Shown: piece by piece, positions 25,379 to 35,837 of the stretch
Position numbering within the stretch: the stretch's first letter is position 1
Layout of the letters: each line of letters starts with the position of its first letter
NCBI RefSeq assembly: GCF_001655675.1
Contig: NZ_LYRP01000009.1
Location: forward strand, 30,860-67,132
Length of the DNA stretch: 36,273 nt
Source: Mangrovibacter phragmitis
GTDB taxonomy: Bacteria > Pseudomonadota > Gammaproteobacteria > Enterobacterales > Enterobacteriaceae
Reading direction: 5' to 3'
Translations under genes and position numbers: made by a program
Notes under the pieces: generated by a model
Database searches by the model: none
What the model was told of the DNA's origin: nothing
The model's input: the letters and a program-made list of their open reading frames with translations, nothing else

Positions 25379-25399
25379 AACCCCCGAAAAGGGGGTTTT
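25379..25399 (+). terminator. Intrinsic terminator after the integrase
   Basis: AACCCCC (25379-25385), loop GAAAA, GGGGGTT (25391-25397), then TT. Short and GC-rich with a T-tail; it lies 135 bases past the recombinase stop. Confidence 0.8.
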
Positions 25400-25435
25400 A
25401 ATGCCTACTATAATTGGTGGCTTTTCATCCTCTTG

Positions 25436-25451
25436 TAATCATGTATGATTA
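25436..25451. promoter_or_regulatory. 16-base palindrome, operator candidate
   Basis: TAATCAT-GT-ATGATTA is a perfect inverted repeat 107 bases before the acidic small protein gene. Its length and symmetry suit a dimeric repressor. No promoter hexamers overlapping it could be assigned with confidence. Confidence 0.45.
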
Positions 25452-25558
25452 TGGACACAAGTTAAAGCAGCCGTGAAGATATGTTAAGTATCGATGGTAG
25501 CTTACTTGCGTCCGTAGTATGTAAATTTAACAAATTTATAACATAAGGGTTAACAGCA

Positions 25559-25774
25559 ATGAGTATGTATGAAATTGAATGTCCACAGACTGGCGAAGTA
25601 TACGATGTAGAACCAAGTAATTTTATTGATGATTCAGGTGATTATTGTTTTGAAACTCCAGAAGGTTTACGTTTCATCGCAACGTTAGAAGTTGATGATG
25701 ATTGTAATATCACGTCTGTAATTGATTATTCTGAAAACGTAGGTGCAGATATTGCTACCAATTGTTGGTTATAA
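25559..25774 (+). CDS. Very acidic 71-residue protein, unknown
   Basis: Not recognised. The ATG (or the next one, two codons later) follows an AAGGG site. The protein has 17 Asp/Glu and only one basic residue (Arg38), with no lysine. It starts MSMYEIECPQTGEVYDVE and contains EVDDDCNITSVIDYSE. Three cysteines; no hydrophobic segment long enough for a membrane helix. Strongly acidic small proteins on mobile elements sometimes mimic DNA and block host nucleases, but nothing beyond composition supports that here. Confidence 0.7.
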   Translation: MSMYEIECPQTGEVYDVEPSNFIDDSGDYCFETPEGLRFIATLEVDDDCNITSVIDYSENVGADIATNCWL

Positions 25775-25809
25775 CTACATAACTGATCATTTTAAAGTAA
25801 ATCCACTAA

Positions 25810-25839
25810 ATACTCCTATAACATTAATAATAGGAGTAT
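25810..25839 (+). promoter_or_regulatory. Perfect hairpin enclosing the ribosome binding site of the 52-residue peptide
   Basis: ATACTCCTAT (25810-25819) and ATAGGAGTAT (25830-25839) are perfect 10-base complements around a 10-base AT-rich loop. The right arm contains the AGGAG ribosome binding site (25832-25836) of the ATG at 25844. In RNA the stem would hide it, so translation may be switched; as DNA it could also be an operator. Confidence 0.6.
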
Positions 25840-25843
25840 CGAA

Positions 25844-26002
25844 ATGTTTGATTGGTTGTTCACTTCTTTAATACTGATTATCGGATTTATCATCTTAGTA
25901 ACGGGGTTTATCAAGTACGTATTACTTGGGTGGATTATTTACCTACTAATTATAGTGGTATTATGGATTATAGCCCGTATTTGGCTATGTTTCCGAAAAT
26001 AA
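25844..26002 (+). CDS. 52-residue two-helix membrane peptide
   Basis: ATG with AGGAG at ideal distance opens a 52-codon frame ending in TAA. The product begins MFDWLFTSLILIIGFIILV. It has two hydrophobic stretches (about 5-23 and 26-43) separated by a short Lys-containing turn, and a basic tail (ARIWLCFRK). It resembles in shape small toxic or holin-like peptides, but I recognise no family. The hairpin over its ribosome binding site suggests tight control, as for a harmful peptide. Confidence 0.6.
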   Translation: MFDWLFTSLILIIGFIILVTGFIKYVLLGWIIYLLIIVVLWIIARIWLCFRK

Positions 26003-26042
26003 AATACTAAATAGATAGTAGCAAGTGACATTATTACAATAA

Positions 26043-26100
26043 TATCTTCGAAATTTGGGATGCTCAAAAATATTATGATATAATATAGCTATCGAAGATA
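26043..26100 (+). promoter_or_regulatory. Promoter flanked by a 9-bp inverted repeat
   Basis: TTGGGA (26055-26060) and a perfect TATAAT (26079-26084) with a TGA extended -10 are 18 bases apart. The pair is enclosed by TATCTTCGA (26043-26051) and TCGAAGATA (26092-26100), perfect complements; the right arm covers the expected transcription start. This looks like a repressible promoter, perhaps bound by the ribbon-helix-helix protein encoded just downstream. Confidence 0.65.
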
Positions 26101-26131
26101 AATATTTCCATAATTTCCAATGATATTTTAG

Positions 26132-26155
26132 CCCTATGGCAATCATAGGGTTTTT
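26132..26155 (+). terminator. Early terminator before the ribbon-helix-helix gene
   Basis: CCCTATG (26132-26138), loop GCAAT, CATAGGG (26144-26150), then TTTTT. It lies about 40 bases after the predicted transcription start and 50 bases before the next gene's start. It would either attenuate that gene or end a short RNA of about 65 bases. Confidence 0.75.
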
Positions 26156-26204
26156 CTTTGGATTCGGAAAAGCACAAAAAGAATTTATTTCAAAAGGAGA
26201 AAAT

Positions 26205-26357
26205 ATGAAGGAATTGAAATCTCATCCTGTGAGCGTAAAACTAAATGATACTCAAGTAAAACTACTTGAAAAACTAATACAAGAAGGAAAAGCGAAAACT
26301 AAAGCAAGTGCGATACAGTACCTAATTAATCAGTACTCAATACTAAACAGTAAGTAA
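26205..26357 (+). CDS. Small ribbon-helix-helix-like DNA-binding protein
   Basis: 50 residues from the ATG with a strong AAGGAGA site (MKELKSHPVSVKLNDTQVKLLEKL). The in-frame ATG at 26136 overlaps the terminator stem and lacks a ribosome binding site. The pattern of a short beta strand (PVSVKLND) followed by two helices (VKLLEKLIQEGKAKTKASAIQYLINQYS) is that of MetJ/Arc/CopG-type repressors. It probably binds the inverted repeat around its own promoter or elsewhere in the element. No toxin partner in the antitoxin sense follows directly. Confidence 0.65.
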   Translation: MKELKSHPVSVKLNDTQVKLLEKLIQEGKAKTKASAIQYLINQYSILNSK

Positions 26358-26416
26358 TAAACAACGTTTGATACTATCGTAAAAAGTATTATCTCATTGT
26401 ACTAGCAAGGAATGCT

Positions 26417-26446
26417 ATGTACGCAATATCATGGAAGACACAGTAA
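26417..26446 (+). CDS. Nine-residue leader peptide candidate
   Basis: ATG with an AAGGA site encodes MYAISWKTQ, and its TAA overlaps the ATG of the next gene (TAATG). The next gene has no ribosome binding site of its own, so reading this mini-frame may be how ribosomes reach it. Confidence 0.4.
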   Translation: MYAISWKTQ

Positions 26447-26916
26447 TGGAAAAAATCAATGACCTAAAAGGTAATAAAGGAAAATATCATAAAGAAGCTC
26501 TAAGAGCATGGCATAACATACATCATAGAGTACTCAATTGTCCATCCTATACTAATGTATTAATCTGCGAAGAATGGTATACATACAGTAATTTCTATAA
26601 ATGGTTCAGTAACAACTATGTTGCTGGATGGGATATAGATAAAGATATAAAGGGCGGCAATGAATATAGTCCATCAAATTGTTTATTCGTGCCGAAGGAA
26701 GTTAACTTACTCTTTCGTAATGTAGATACCAGATATGATAAAGGCGTAGTACGTAATGGTGAAGGTTTTCAGGCACAAATTACAATCGATAGAAAGAATG
26801 AGAAGTTAGGTACATATCAAACAATCGAACAGGCACACGCAGCATATGAAGTTGCCCGTACTGAGAGGTTGAAAAAACTATCATTACAATATCCATCACT
26901 ATCAAACATTATCTAA
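26446..26916 (+). CDS. HNH-like / AP2-domain protein
   Basis: 156 residues from the ATG coupled to the leader peptide; an in-frame ATG at 26431 would add five. The first half (about 22-87) has a pattern seen in phage HNH-type proteins: RAWHNIHHRVLN, CEEWYTYSNFYKWF, GWDIDKDIKGGNEYSPSNCLFV. The second half (about 100-145) looks like an AP2 DNA-binding domain: GVVRNGEGFQAQITIDRKNEKLGTYQ followed by an EQAHAAYEVART helix. Such fusions are typical of phage-borne homing endonucleases and their inactive derivatives. The classical HNH histidine pair is not complete in my reading, so nuclease activity is uncertain. Confidence 0.65.
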   Translation: MEKINDLKGNKGKYHKEALRAWHNIHHRVLNCPSYTNVLICEEWYTYSNFYKWFSNNYVAGWDIDKDIKGGNEYSPSNCLFVPKEVNLLFRNVDTRYDKGVVRNGEGFQAQITIDRKNEKLGTYQTIEQAHAAYEVARTERLKKLSLQYPSLSNII

Positions 26917-26922
26917 TAAAAA

Positions 26923-26952
26923 TGGCCTGAGTGCTAGGAACACATCAGGCCA
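26923..26952. repeat. 8-bp inverted repeat before the AT-hook-like gene
   Basis: TGGCCTGA (26923-26930) and TCAGGCCA (26945-26952), loop 14 bases, starting seven bases after the preceding stop. GC-rich in an AT-rich region; a hairpin terminator without T-run or an operator. Confidence 0.5.
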
Positions 26953-26987
26953 GTATTAATCAACATCATTTTATAAAGGTATTTATT

Positions 26988-27512
26988 ATGACCAAAAAGA
27001 AAGATCCAAGCGAGTTACAAAAACGTGGACGAAAACCGAAAGAACACGACAATGCAGAATTACAAGATCATCTAAGGGGAGTACGCTACCTCAATCAACT
27101 TACAGATGAAGCACGTAGAGTAATATCCAATTCAGTAAAAAGTTACTTTGAGAAGAACAAGAAACGTAAGACTTTTGCAAACAAAAACATGCTGCTATTA
27201 GTAACTTCTACACGCTACATCACTGATATATCTATAAAGCACAATATAGAGTTCTACGATGCTTTTACACAAAAGGAGTATGGCGATTCATCAGTACGTG
27301 ATTACAAGATGGTTACGATAGCCATATGTGAGGGTTTAAATGAACTTCTAAACAGTGGTAAGCCTATCAGAAGTGATACGCCAGAGGGAGCACAGTACTT
27401 AACAGGTGAGGAAGCGTATCAACTACGCGAAGCTATTGATGCTGGGTGCTCTAAAGCCGATTTACTAAAGGTTATAGCTTCAATTTATCCCGAATTAAAA
27501 CATTCTATGTAG
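26988..27512 (+). CDS. Basic protein with an AT-hook-like N-terminus, unknown
   Basis: Not recognised. From the ATG with an AAAGGT site (MTKKKDPSELQKRGRKPKEH) it has 174 residues; an upstream in-frame ATG at 26931 overlaps the hairpin and is unlikely. KRGRKPK resembles an AT-hook that binds the minor groove. The rest looks helical, with LNQLTDEARRVISNSVKSYF, KNMLLLVTSTRYITDI and a final helix YQLREAIDAGCSKADLLKVIASIYPEL that could be a helix-turn-helix. A DNA-binding regulator or replication factor is possible but not shown. It is the last gene before the long structured gap. Confidence 0.65.
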   Translation: MTKKKDPSELQKRGRKPKEHDNAELQDHLRGVRYLNQLTDEARRVISNSVKSYFEKNKKRKTFANKNMLLLVTSTRYITDISIKHNIEFYDAFTQKEYGDSSVRDYKMVTIAICEGLNELLNSGKPIRSDTPEGAQYLTGEEAYQLREAIDAGCSKADLLKVIASIYPELKHSM

Positions 27513-28089
27513 TGTTTTAATTCAGGGTCAAATGTCGTAATTCGGGTTAAAGTGGCGTTTTATAGGGGGAATTAGCGATTTAGGTGCTACATTTAGTAGC
27601 GAGAATGGCATGAAACCACAATATATAGAGATTCCCGAATTTCGACACCATAATTAAAAATTATTAAGACCTCTTGAACTACGTCCAAATCGGTCTTTGA
27701 GTGCCTACACGCCCTGCGGTCGTATAGTCACTGAAACACAAATTAAACCGATCCTTGCGTTTTTTCTCGCTAGTACTCGAAAAGAACGCGAGGGATTTTA
27801 CTCGCTTTCGCTCAGACAAGTAACAGTACTGTCAAAGTAACAAAAACCCAAGAGCTACTATCAAAGTAATTAATCAAAGTATTTGTGAGTCACCACGGAG
27901 TTACGCCTGAACGAGTCACCCGCACACGCAGCCGCCCACAGAGGGCATTACTAACAAGAAGGAATACCTAATGAAACCTAACTGGAAACACGGCCAGTAT
28001 TGACTTTATTAAATATTTCTCTAAAGGGGTTCACTTTTTAATTCAGTCTGGAATAATAAACTTATCAAACACACACGAGGATGATAGAA
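27513..28089. other. Structured non-coding stretch with competing hairpins and short repeats
   Basis: No credible gene. Features seen: GCTAC/GTAGC hairpin (27586-27600); ATCCTTGCGT (27751) facing AACGCGAGGGAT (27785-27796); the stem GCGAG (27788) can pair either with CTCGC at 27766 or with CTCGC at 27801. TCAAAGTAA-type repeats occur at 27832, 27861 and 27874. A GC-rich patch lies near 27920-27950. A ten-codon frame (MKPNWKHGQY, 27971-28003) has a GAAGGA site. It could hold a regulatory RNA or a replication or packaging site. Confidence 0.5.
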
Positions 28090-28284
28090 ATGACCACATA
28101 CACAAAGATTTATGGGAGATATGCCGTTAACGCTGATAAAGTAGATACGGTTATATTGTATGATGGAATTACTAACCAGCAATTACCATCAGATGCACAA
28201 ATCAATTTACCAGTTAGTGATATCCAGAAAATGTTTGAACAGGCCTATAATAGGAAAGGTGATTCAGATACTTTCGATAACTAA
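28090..28284 (+). CDS. 64-residue protein, unknown
   Basis: Not recognised. The start giving MTTYTKIYGRYAVNADKVD has a GAGG site at 28077-28080 nine bases upstream, better placed than for the ATG at 28081. Slightly acidic, soluble-looking, with a Gln/Asp-rich middle (DGITNQQLPSDAQINLPVSD) and a short helix at the end. Followed by a good terminator, so it is probably the last gene of its transcript. Confidence 0.55.
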   Translation: MTTYTKIYGRYAVNADKVDTVILYDGITNQQLPSDAQINLPVSDIQKMFEQAYNRKGDSDTFDN

Positions 28285-28311
28285 TTCACTACTAAATATG
28301 AATTAGAAGAT

Positions 28312-28339
28312 AAAGCCGCAAATTATATGCGGCTTTTTT
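28312..28339 (+). terminator. Intrinsic terminator
   Basis: AAAGCCGCA (28312-28320) and TGCGGCTTT (28328-28336) with a 7-base loop and a run of six T. The following 217 bases to the next gene show nothing I can name. Confidence 0.85.
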
Positions 28340-28556
28340 ACTGGGCAAAACCTGTATGCTAATAATCCCAATTATATGTACTTACCAAACAGTGTAATAC
28401 CTACTGGATGGTACTGAGTAGTAGAGAGGCCAGCCAGTTGGCAGGGATGCTTGAAAAAATTCATTGTATTAATTTAATTTTTTACAGCCTCATTTAAGCA
28501 TTATCAGTAAATACATTGAAGGGTTAGCTATACTAACCTAATAACAGGATTTAAAT

Positions 28557-28847
28557 ATGCTTAGAACAGAATTTCAAACTTATGATGATGATTCATTTTA
28601 CTTTCTATATGTTACAGACAAGATAAGAATAGAAACTGATGGCGATAGTGGTTTGGTACTTGAACATATTGGCTCATTTAGGCAAGAACCAATAGACATG
28701 AACTATTATCTGAACCTGCCAGATGATGAGGCTGCTTACTTCCAGCAATCATTGGTAAACTCAGAACTGGATACAATAATTAAGGGGATGAATATTTTAT
28801 ATGTCAATTTATACTGGAGTCTTCATAATCCCCCTTCAAAGGTATAG
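28557..28847 (+). CDS. Acidic 96-residue protein, unknown
   Basis: Not recognised. ATG with a CAGGA site; starts MLRTEFQTYDDDSFYFLYV. Acidic (DDD, DGDSG, PDDEAAYF) and rich in aromatic residues, no membrane helix, no cysteine. Beta-rich first half and helical second half by eye. It stands alone on the plus strand, convergent with the membrane protein gene on the other strand. A TCCCCC/GGGGGA hairpin (28829-28852) overlaps its 3' end and may separate the two transcripts. Confidence 0.55.
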   Translation: MLRTEFQTYDDDSFYFLYVTDKIRIETDGDSGLVLEHIGSFRQEPIDMNYYLNLPDDEAAYFQQSLVNSELDTIIKGMNILYVNLYWSLHNPPSKV

Positions 28848-28862
28848 GGGGAGTATATCCGA

Positions 28863-29555
<693 letters not shown>

Positions 29556-29617
29556 TTATTTCCGTATATATGATAAGAATTACTTTACCACTATAAACTC
29601 AATCGAGTAAACTAGAC

Positions 29618-29672
29618 TTTCACGCCCCCCCACGGTGGGTAGGTTTGTTAAAGGTGTGGGTGTGGCGTGAAA
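29618..29672. repeat. 9-bp inverted repeat around a C7 run
   Basis: TTTCACGCC (29618-29626) and GGCGTGAAA (29664-29672) are perfect complements 37 bases apart. Inside the left side is a run of seven C and a small hairpin CCCAC-G-GTGGG (29629-29639). It lies in the 196-base gap between two minus-strand genes; terminator or element end are both possible. Confidence 0.5.
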
Positions 29673-29745
29673 CTAACCTCAAGTTATCTCTACCTTCTTT
29701 TATGGTAGTGAGAAATCAACTCATGAAAGAAAAACAGTGCTAAGT

Positions 29746-32668
<2,923 letters not shown>

Positions 32669-33214
32669 ATGACATACCTACAACTATCACATATATACGG
32701 TTATGATCCGGCAACTGTTAGCCGTGATTGGAAAGCCAGAGGCTTAGATATAAGCCAAACAGACGAGGAAATATATCAATGGGTACAGGACAACGTACTA
32801 ACACCATTGAGAGGACAAACAGATCTAAAAGAAGAAACCCAACGTGAACAATTACGTTTAGCAAAAGCTAAAGCTGACATTGAAGAAATGAATGCGGATC
32901 AACTAAGACGTAATTTAATTGAAGTCGATTATGTAACTGAATCACTATCAAGCTACTTACTTCAACTAAAGAATATGTTGCGTAGTATTCCTAACACAAC
33001 ATACGTAGAACTATTCAGTAGTGAAGATGCTAACCAATTGAGGGAAACACTCAAAGATAAAATAGATGAAGTACTACGTGATATTGGAAATTACGAGTAC
33101 GAGGAAGAAATAGAAGAATATGAAAATGGAATTTCAGAATCAGAAGAAATTATTGAAGATAATGAATCATGCAGTGAAGAACATACTACCGCCTCAGAAG
33201 ATAAAGCCGAGTGA
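32669..33214 (+). CDS. Phage terminase small subunit (Nu1-like)
   Basis: 181 residues with a GAGG site. The N-terminus MTYLQLSHIYGYDPATVSRDWKARGLD forms a winged helix-turn-helix as in lambda Nu1, which binds the packaging site of phage DNA. The middle is a long charged helix (EETQREQLRLAKAKADIEEMNADQLRRNL). The C-terminus is extremely acidic (YEYEEEIEEYENG..., EEIIEDNE). Position directly before a GpA-type large subunit supports the call. The two genes overlap by 53 bases. Confidence 0.8.
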   Translation: MTYLQLSHIYGYDPATVSRDWKARGLDISQTDEEIYQWVQDNVLTPLRGQTDLKEETQREQLRLAKAKADIEEMNADQLRRNLIEVDYVTESLSSYLLQLKNMLRSIPNTTYVELFSSEDANQLRETLKDKIDEVLRDIGNYEYEEEIEEYENGISESEEIIEDNESCSEEHTTASEDKAE

Positions 33215-33956
33215 TTGGGTAGAGAAGAACTTAAAGTTTTGTGATGGTGAATTACAAGGTTCACCAATGCGTTTATACGAATTCCAGAAAGAACCTCTTA
33301 ACGCAATTATTGAACCTGGAGTACGTAAGGTTGTGCTAATGAGTTCAGCACAGCTTTTGAAAACAACAATAGTTACTGGTGCTTCATTGTACTTTCTACA
33401 GCACGACCCATCAAATATGGTTATTGCAGGTACAACAGCAAACACAGTTAAGAAGTACAAGAATGGTAAGTACGATCCAACAATTCAACTAACACCATCA
33501 CTTGCTAAATTAATCACGAGTAAATCAGATAAAACAAAAACAAATGATGCCACTACCCAGGAAACAACAGTTGGTACATTCAATTACTTTGTATCTCTTA
33601 ACTCACCATCTACGCTACGTGGCCTAACTGCTAAACGTGTCTTTTGTGACGAGATCTCAGGCGTTGAGACAGACGGTGATGAAGGGAACCCCATAGCCCT
33701 TGTATCACAGCGTTGTGAATCGTTCCGCGATTCCTTAATCATGATGTGCTCTACGCCGTTAGTACCGGATGATCCCATATGCCAGGAATTTGCTATGAGC
33801 GATCAGCGTTACTTTCATGTGCCTTGCCCTAAGTGCGGTGATGAACAACGCCTGATATGGGAAAACGTTAAATTTAAATGGAAGGTGATCGACGGTGGCC
33901 CCTCAGTGTCAGCTACCGTGTTAAGTCAAGAAAAAATAAACTTCAACTTTTGGTGA
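33162..33956 (+). pseudogene. Phage terminase large subunit (GpA-type), truncated
   Basis: GpA terminases are about 600-700 residues and contain a DNA-translocating ATPase followed by a nuclease. Only about 260 residues are left. Visible are IKPSDWVEKNLKF, the deviant Walker A SSAQLLKT (61-68), SPSTLRGLTAKRVFCDEIS (Walker B) and the zinc pair CPKCGDEQ. After KFKWKVIDGG the sequence stops resembling the family and ends at a stop codon. An IS110-family element begins right there. The nuclease domain is absent, so packaging by this element must be defective unless the rest lies beyond the insertion sequences. Confidence 0.8.
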
Positions 33957-34084
33957 ATAGCATCCTGTGTACTGGGGGACTATCAGCAAACTGCCTGCGC
34001 TAGCTTTCGATTTATCGTAGACACCTTCTAATCAGCCACCAGAGACTTACGTTAGTGAATCCAGTGCCACATGGAACCACCGCA

Positions 34085-35095
34085 TCATGTCACTTTGCAT
34101 GCACCGTGCTCATCAGAAAATCGGTATTCTGCATCGAACGGTTTTTGTGTTTTCAGTACGCCATAGCACCAGTGAACAAGTTTTCGCATAAGTGCGCCAA
34201 TGGCACACATTTTTGCCTTGCCACGCTGGCATAATCGCTCATACATTGCCTTCATCGCCGGGTTAAATCTCATGCCGCACAACGAAGCCAGATAGAGTTT
34301 TGCACGGAGCTCCGGCGGCCCGATTTTTGACAACCGCCCCCACCCTCGGACTGAAGTACCTGAGTTCTTTTCAACAGGCACTACACCGAGAAAGGCAGCG
34401 GCCTGTTCCGCTGTTTCGAAGTGATGGCAACGCAGGATGACCAGCATATTCAGACCCAACAGAAAACCTACGGATTTTATTGATGTCAGCAAATCAAAAT
34501 TCCTTTTTAATTCAGGATGCTGATCGAGGTGGCTTTGTATGAGAGCATCCAGGTGCTTCAGTTCTGCATTTAAACTTCGGAGCATGTTTTCTATGGATTC
34601 AGTAATAACAGCAGGGGTATCTGTTGCCCTGCATTTTTCCAGTCTGTTTTTTTCGCGGATACTGTCTGCAACAAGAGCGTCACGACGACGCAAAAGTGCA
34701 CTGAGATGGAGGATATTATCCGGTGGAGGGATCCACGCTTCAGGTGCTTTAAGCGCGCCGTAACAGGCAAGCATATAAGCATCAACCCTGTCATTTTTCG
34801 TCAGGATCCCCATACCACGGGCAAATTCTCTACTGCGGTATGGATTGGCAAGCGATATAATCGCACCAGCCTTGTGAAGGCCATATGCTAATGATTCGTG
34901 ATAAACGCCCGTGGCTTCCATAATGATATGGACATTTTTTAACCCGACATGCTGTTTGCAGAGCCAACTAATTACAGCAGTGGCCGCATTAAAATCGTTT
35001 TTAAGCTTGCGCGTTTTCACCTTGCCTTTTATGCCTTCGCACAGCAGACACAAATCCAGGGTTTTCTTGCTGACGTCAACACCTAACTGAAACAT
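34085..35095 (-). CDS. IS110-family transposase (DEDD)
   Basis: 336 residues from the ATG giving MFQLGVDVSKKTLDL, which has a strong AAGGAG site; a 16-codon longer frame is not supported. The N-terminal RuvC-like DEDD domain shows Asp7, Glu60 (IIMEATGVYHE), Asp102 and Asp105 (KNDRVDAYML). The C-terminal Transposase_20 domain has LTSIKSVGFLLGLNML, AAAFLGVVPVEKNSGTSVRGWGRLSKIG and LRAKLYLASL. These enzymes recombine DNA under guidance of a bridge RNA encoded in the element's end. The gene looks intact. Confidence 0.93.
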   Translation of the reverse strand: MFQLGVDVSKKTLDLCLLCEGIKGKVKTRKLKNDFNAATAVISWLCKQHVGLKNVHIIMEATGVYHESLAYGLHKAGAIISLANPYRSREFARGMGILTKNDRVDAYMLACYGALKAPEAWIPPPDNILHLSALLRRRDALVADSIREKNRLEKCRATDTPAVITESIENMLRSLNAELKHLDALIQSHLDQHPELKRNFDLLTSIKSVGFLLGLNMLVILRCHHFETAEQAAAFLGVVPVEKNSGTSVRGWGRLSKIGPPELRAKLYLASLCGMRFNPAMKAMYERLCQRGKAKMCAIGALMRKLVHWCYGVLKTQKPFDAEYRFSDEHGACKVT

Positions 35096-35300
35096 AGCCG
35101 TTTCTCCTTTCACAGAACCATCACGCCTATTACCCTTGTACATGCAGAGTCATCGCTCTTGGCAACCGTTCAATGTTAATGCTGGCGTGAAAGGTGAAGC
35201 GGAGGGTTTTAGCTGACACCGAAGGTCGTAGCCTTAAGGATAGTTACTGACTCACTCCGCCTCATGTGCTGGTAGCTAACCACCACATTGTTATTACATA
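35096..35300 (-). ncRNA. Candidate IS110 bridge RNA region
   Basis: The roughly 200 bases upstream of the transposase (minus strand) have no gene. In the IS110 group the bridge RNA comes from this end. Local dyads are present (for example near 35180-35260), but I cannot assign the target- and donor-binding loops without folding and the intact donor junction. Confidence 0.35.
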
Positions 35301-35354
35301 CAAGGATAGTTGTCACCCCCTCTGAAAAAACACCTGAGGGCGATGGAGTGACAA

Positions 35355-35837
35355 ATGAAACGTATTTCACCGGAGCGTAAGGCTGCAACACTGGCGAAAT
35401 TACTTCCCCCTTACAACATGACCGTGACTGCTGTTGCACAGATGGAAGGAATATCCGAAGCTACCCTGTATAACTGGCGTAATCAGGCTAAAGCAGAGGG
35501 GAAACCGGTGCCGGGTAACAGTAAAAACAGCGAACAGTGGTCAACAGAGGCGCGTTTTGCCGCGATCGTCGAAACAGCCACACTCAGCGAGGCTGAGATC
35601 GCAGAATACTGCCGTAAAAAAGGGCTTTATCCTGAGCAGCTTATTCAGTGGAAACAGGGCTTTATACAGACTGAGGCTCCCGCCGATAAAGCGGCCCTGA
35701 AGCAAAGCCAGAAAGAGAATAAAGCACTGAAAAAAGAGCTTGTTCGTAAGGATAAAGCCCTTGCGGAGGCGGCGGCCATACTGGTGCTGCGAAAAAAGCT
35801 CACGGACTATTACGGGGAAACGGACGGGGAAGACTGA
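35355..35837 (+). CDS. IS3-family OrfA
   Basis: 160 residues with a GGAG site. The N-terminal helix-turn-helix (MTVTAVAQMEGISEATLYNWRNQAKAE) recognises the element's ends. A second helix-turn-helix-like repeat (LSEAEIAEYCRKKGLYPEQLIQWKQG) and a C-terminal leucine-zipper-like helix (KENKALKKELVRKDKALAEAAAILVL) follow, as in IS3-family OrfA proteins, which make OrfAB by -1 frameshifting. OrfB is broken here, so it cannot transpose itself. Confidence 0.85.
   Translation: MKRISPERKAATLAKLLPPYNMTVTAVAQMEGISEATLYNWRNQAKAEGKPVPGNSKNSEQWSTEARFAAIVETATLSEAEIAEYCRKKGLYPEQLIQWKQGFIQTEAPADKAALKQSQKENKALKKELVRKDKALAEAAAILVLRKKLTDYYGETDGED

Larger units (their letters stand above)
25244..25558. other. Gap after the integrase: terminator, operator-like palindrome, no gene
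   Basis: 315 bases without a convincing frame. It contains the terminator at 25379-25399 and the palindrome at 25436-25451, and probably the promoter of the next gene. A directionality-factor gene, expected near many serine integrases, is not visible here. Confidence 0.6.
33957..35300 (-). mobile_element. IS110-family insertion sequence (borders approximate)
   Basis: A DEDD transposase gene with about 130 non-coding bases after it and about 200 before it, lying between truncated terminase and an IS3-type element. IS110-family elements lack terminal inverted repeats and usually make no target duplication, so the ends cannot be fixed from sequence alone. Base composition is richer in GC than the surrounding element. 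Confidence 0.75.

Noticed and set aside
26205-26916. Classical antitoxin-toxin pair
   Set aside because: The gene after the ribbon-helix-helix protein is HNH/AP2-like and separated by about 90 bases with its own leader; it does not resemble RelE, ParE, MazF, PIN or similar toxins.
27832-27883. CRISPR or plasmid iterons
   Set aside because: Three 9-base repeats at uneven spacing are too few and too irregular for either call.
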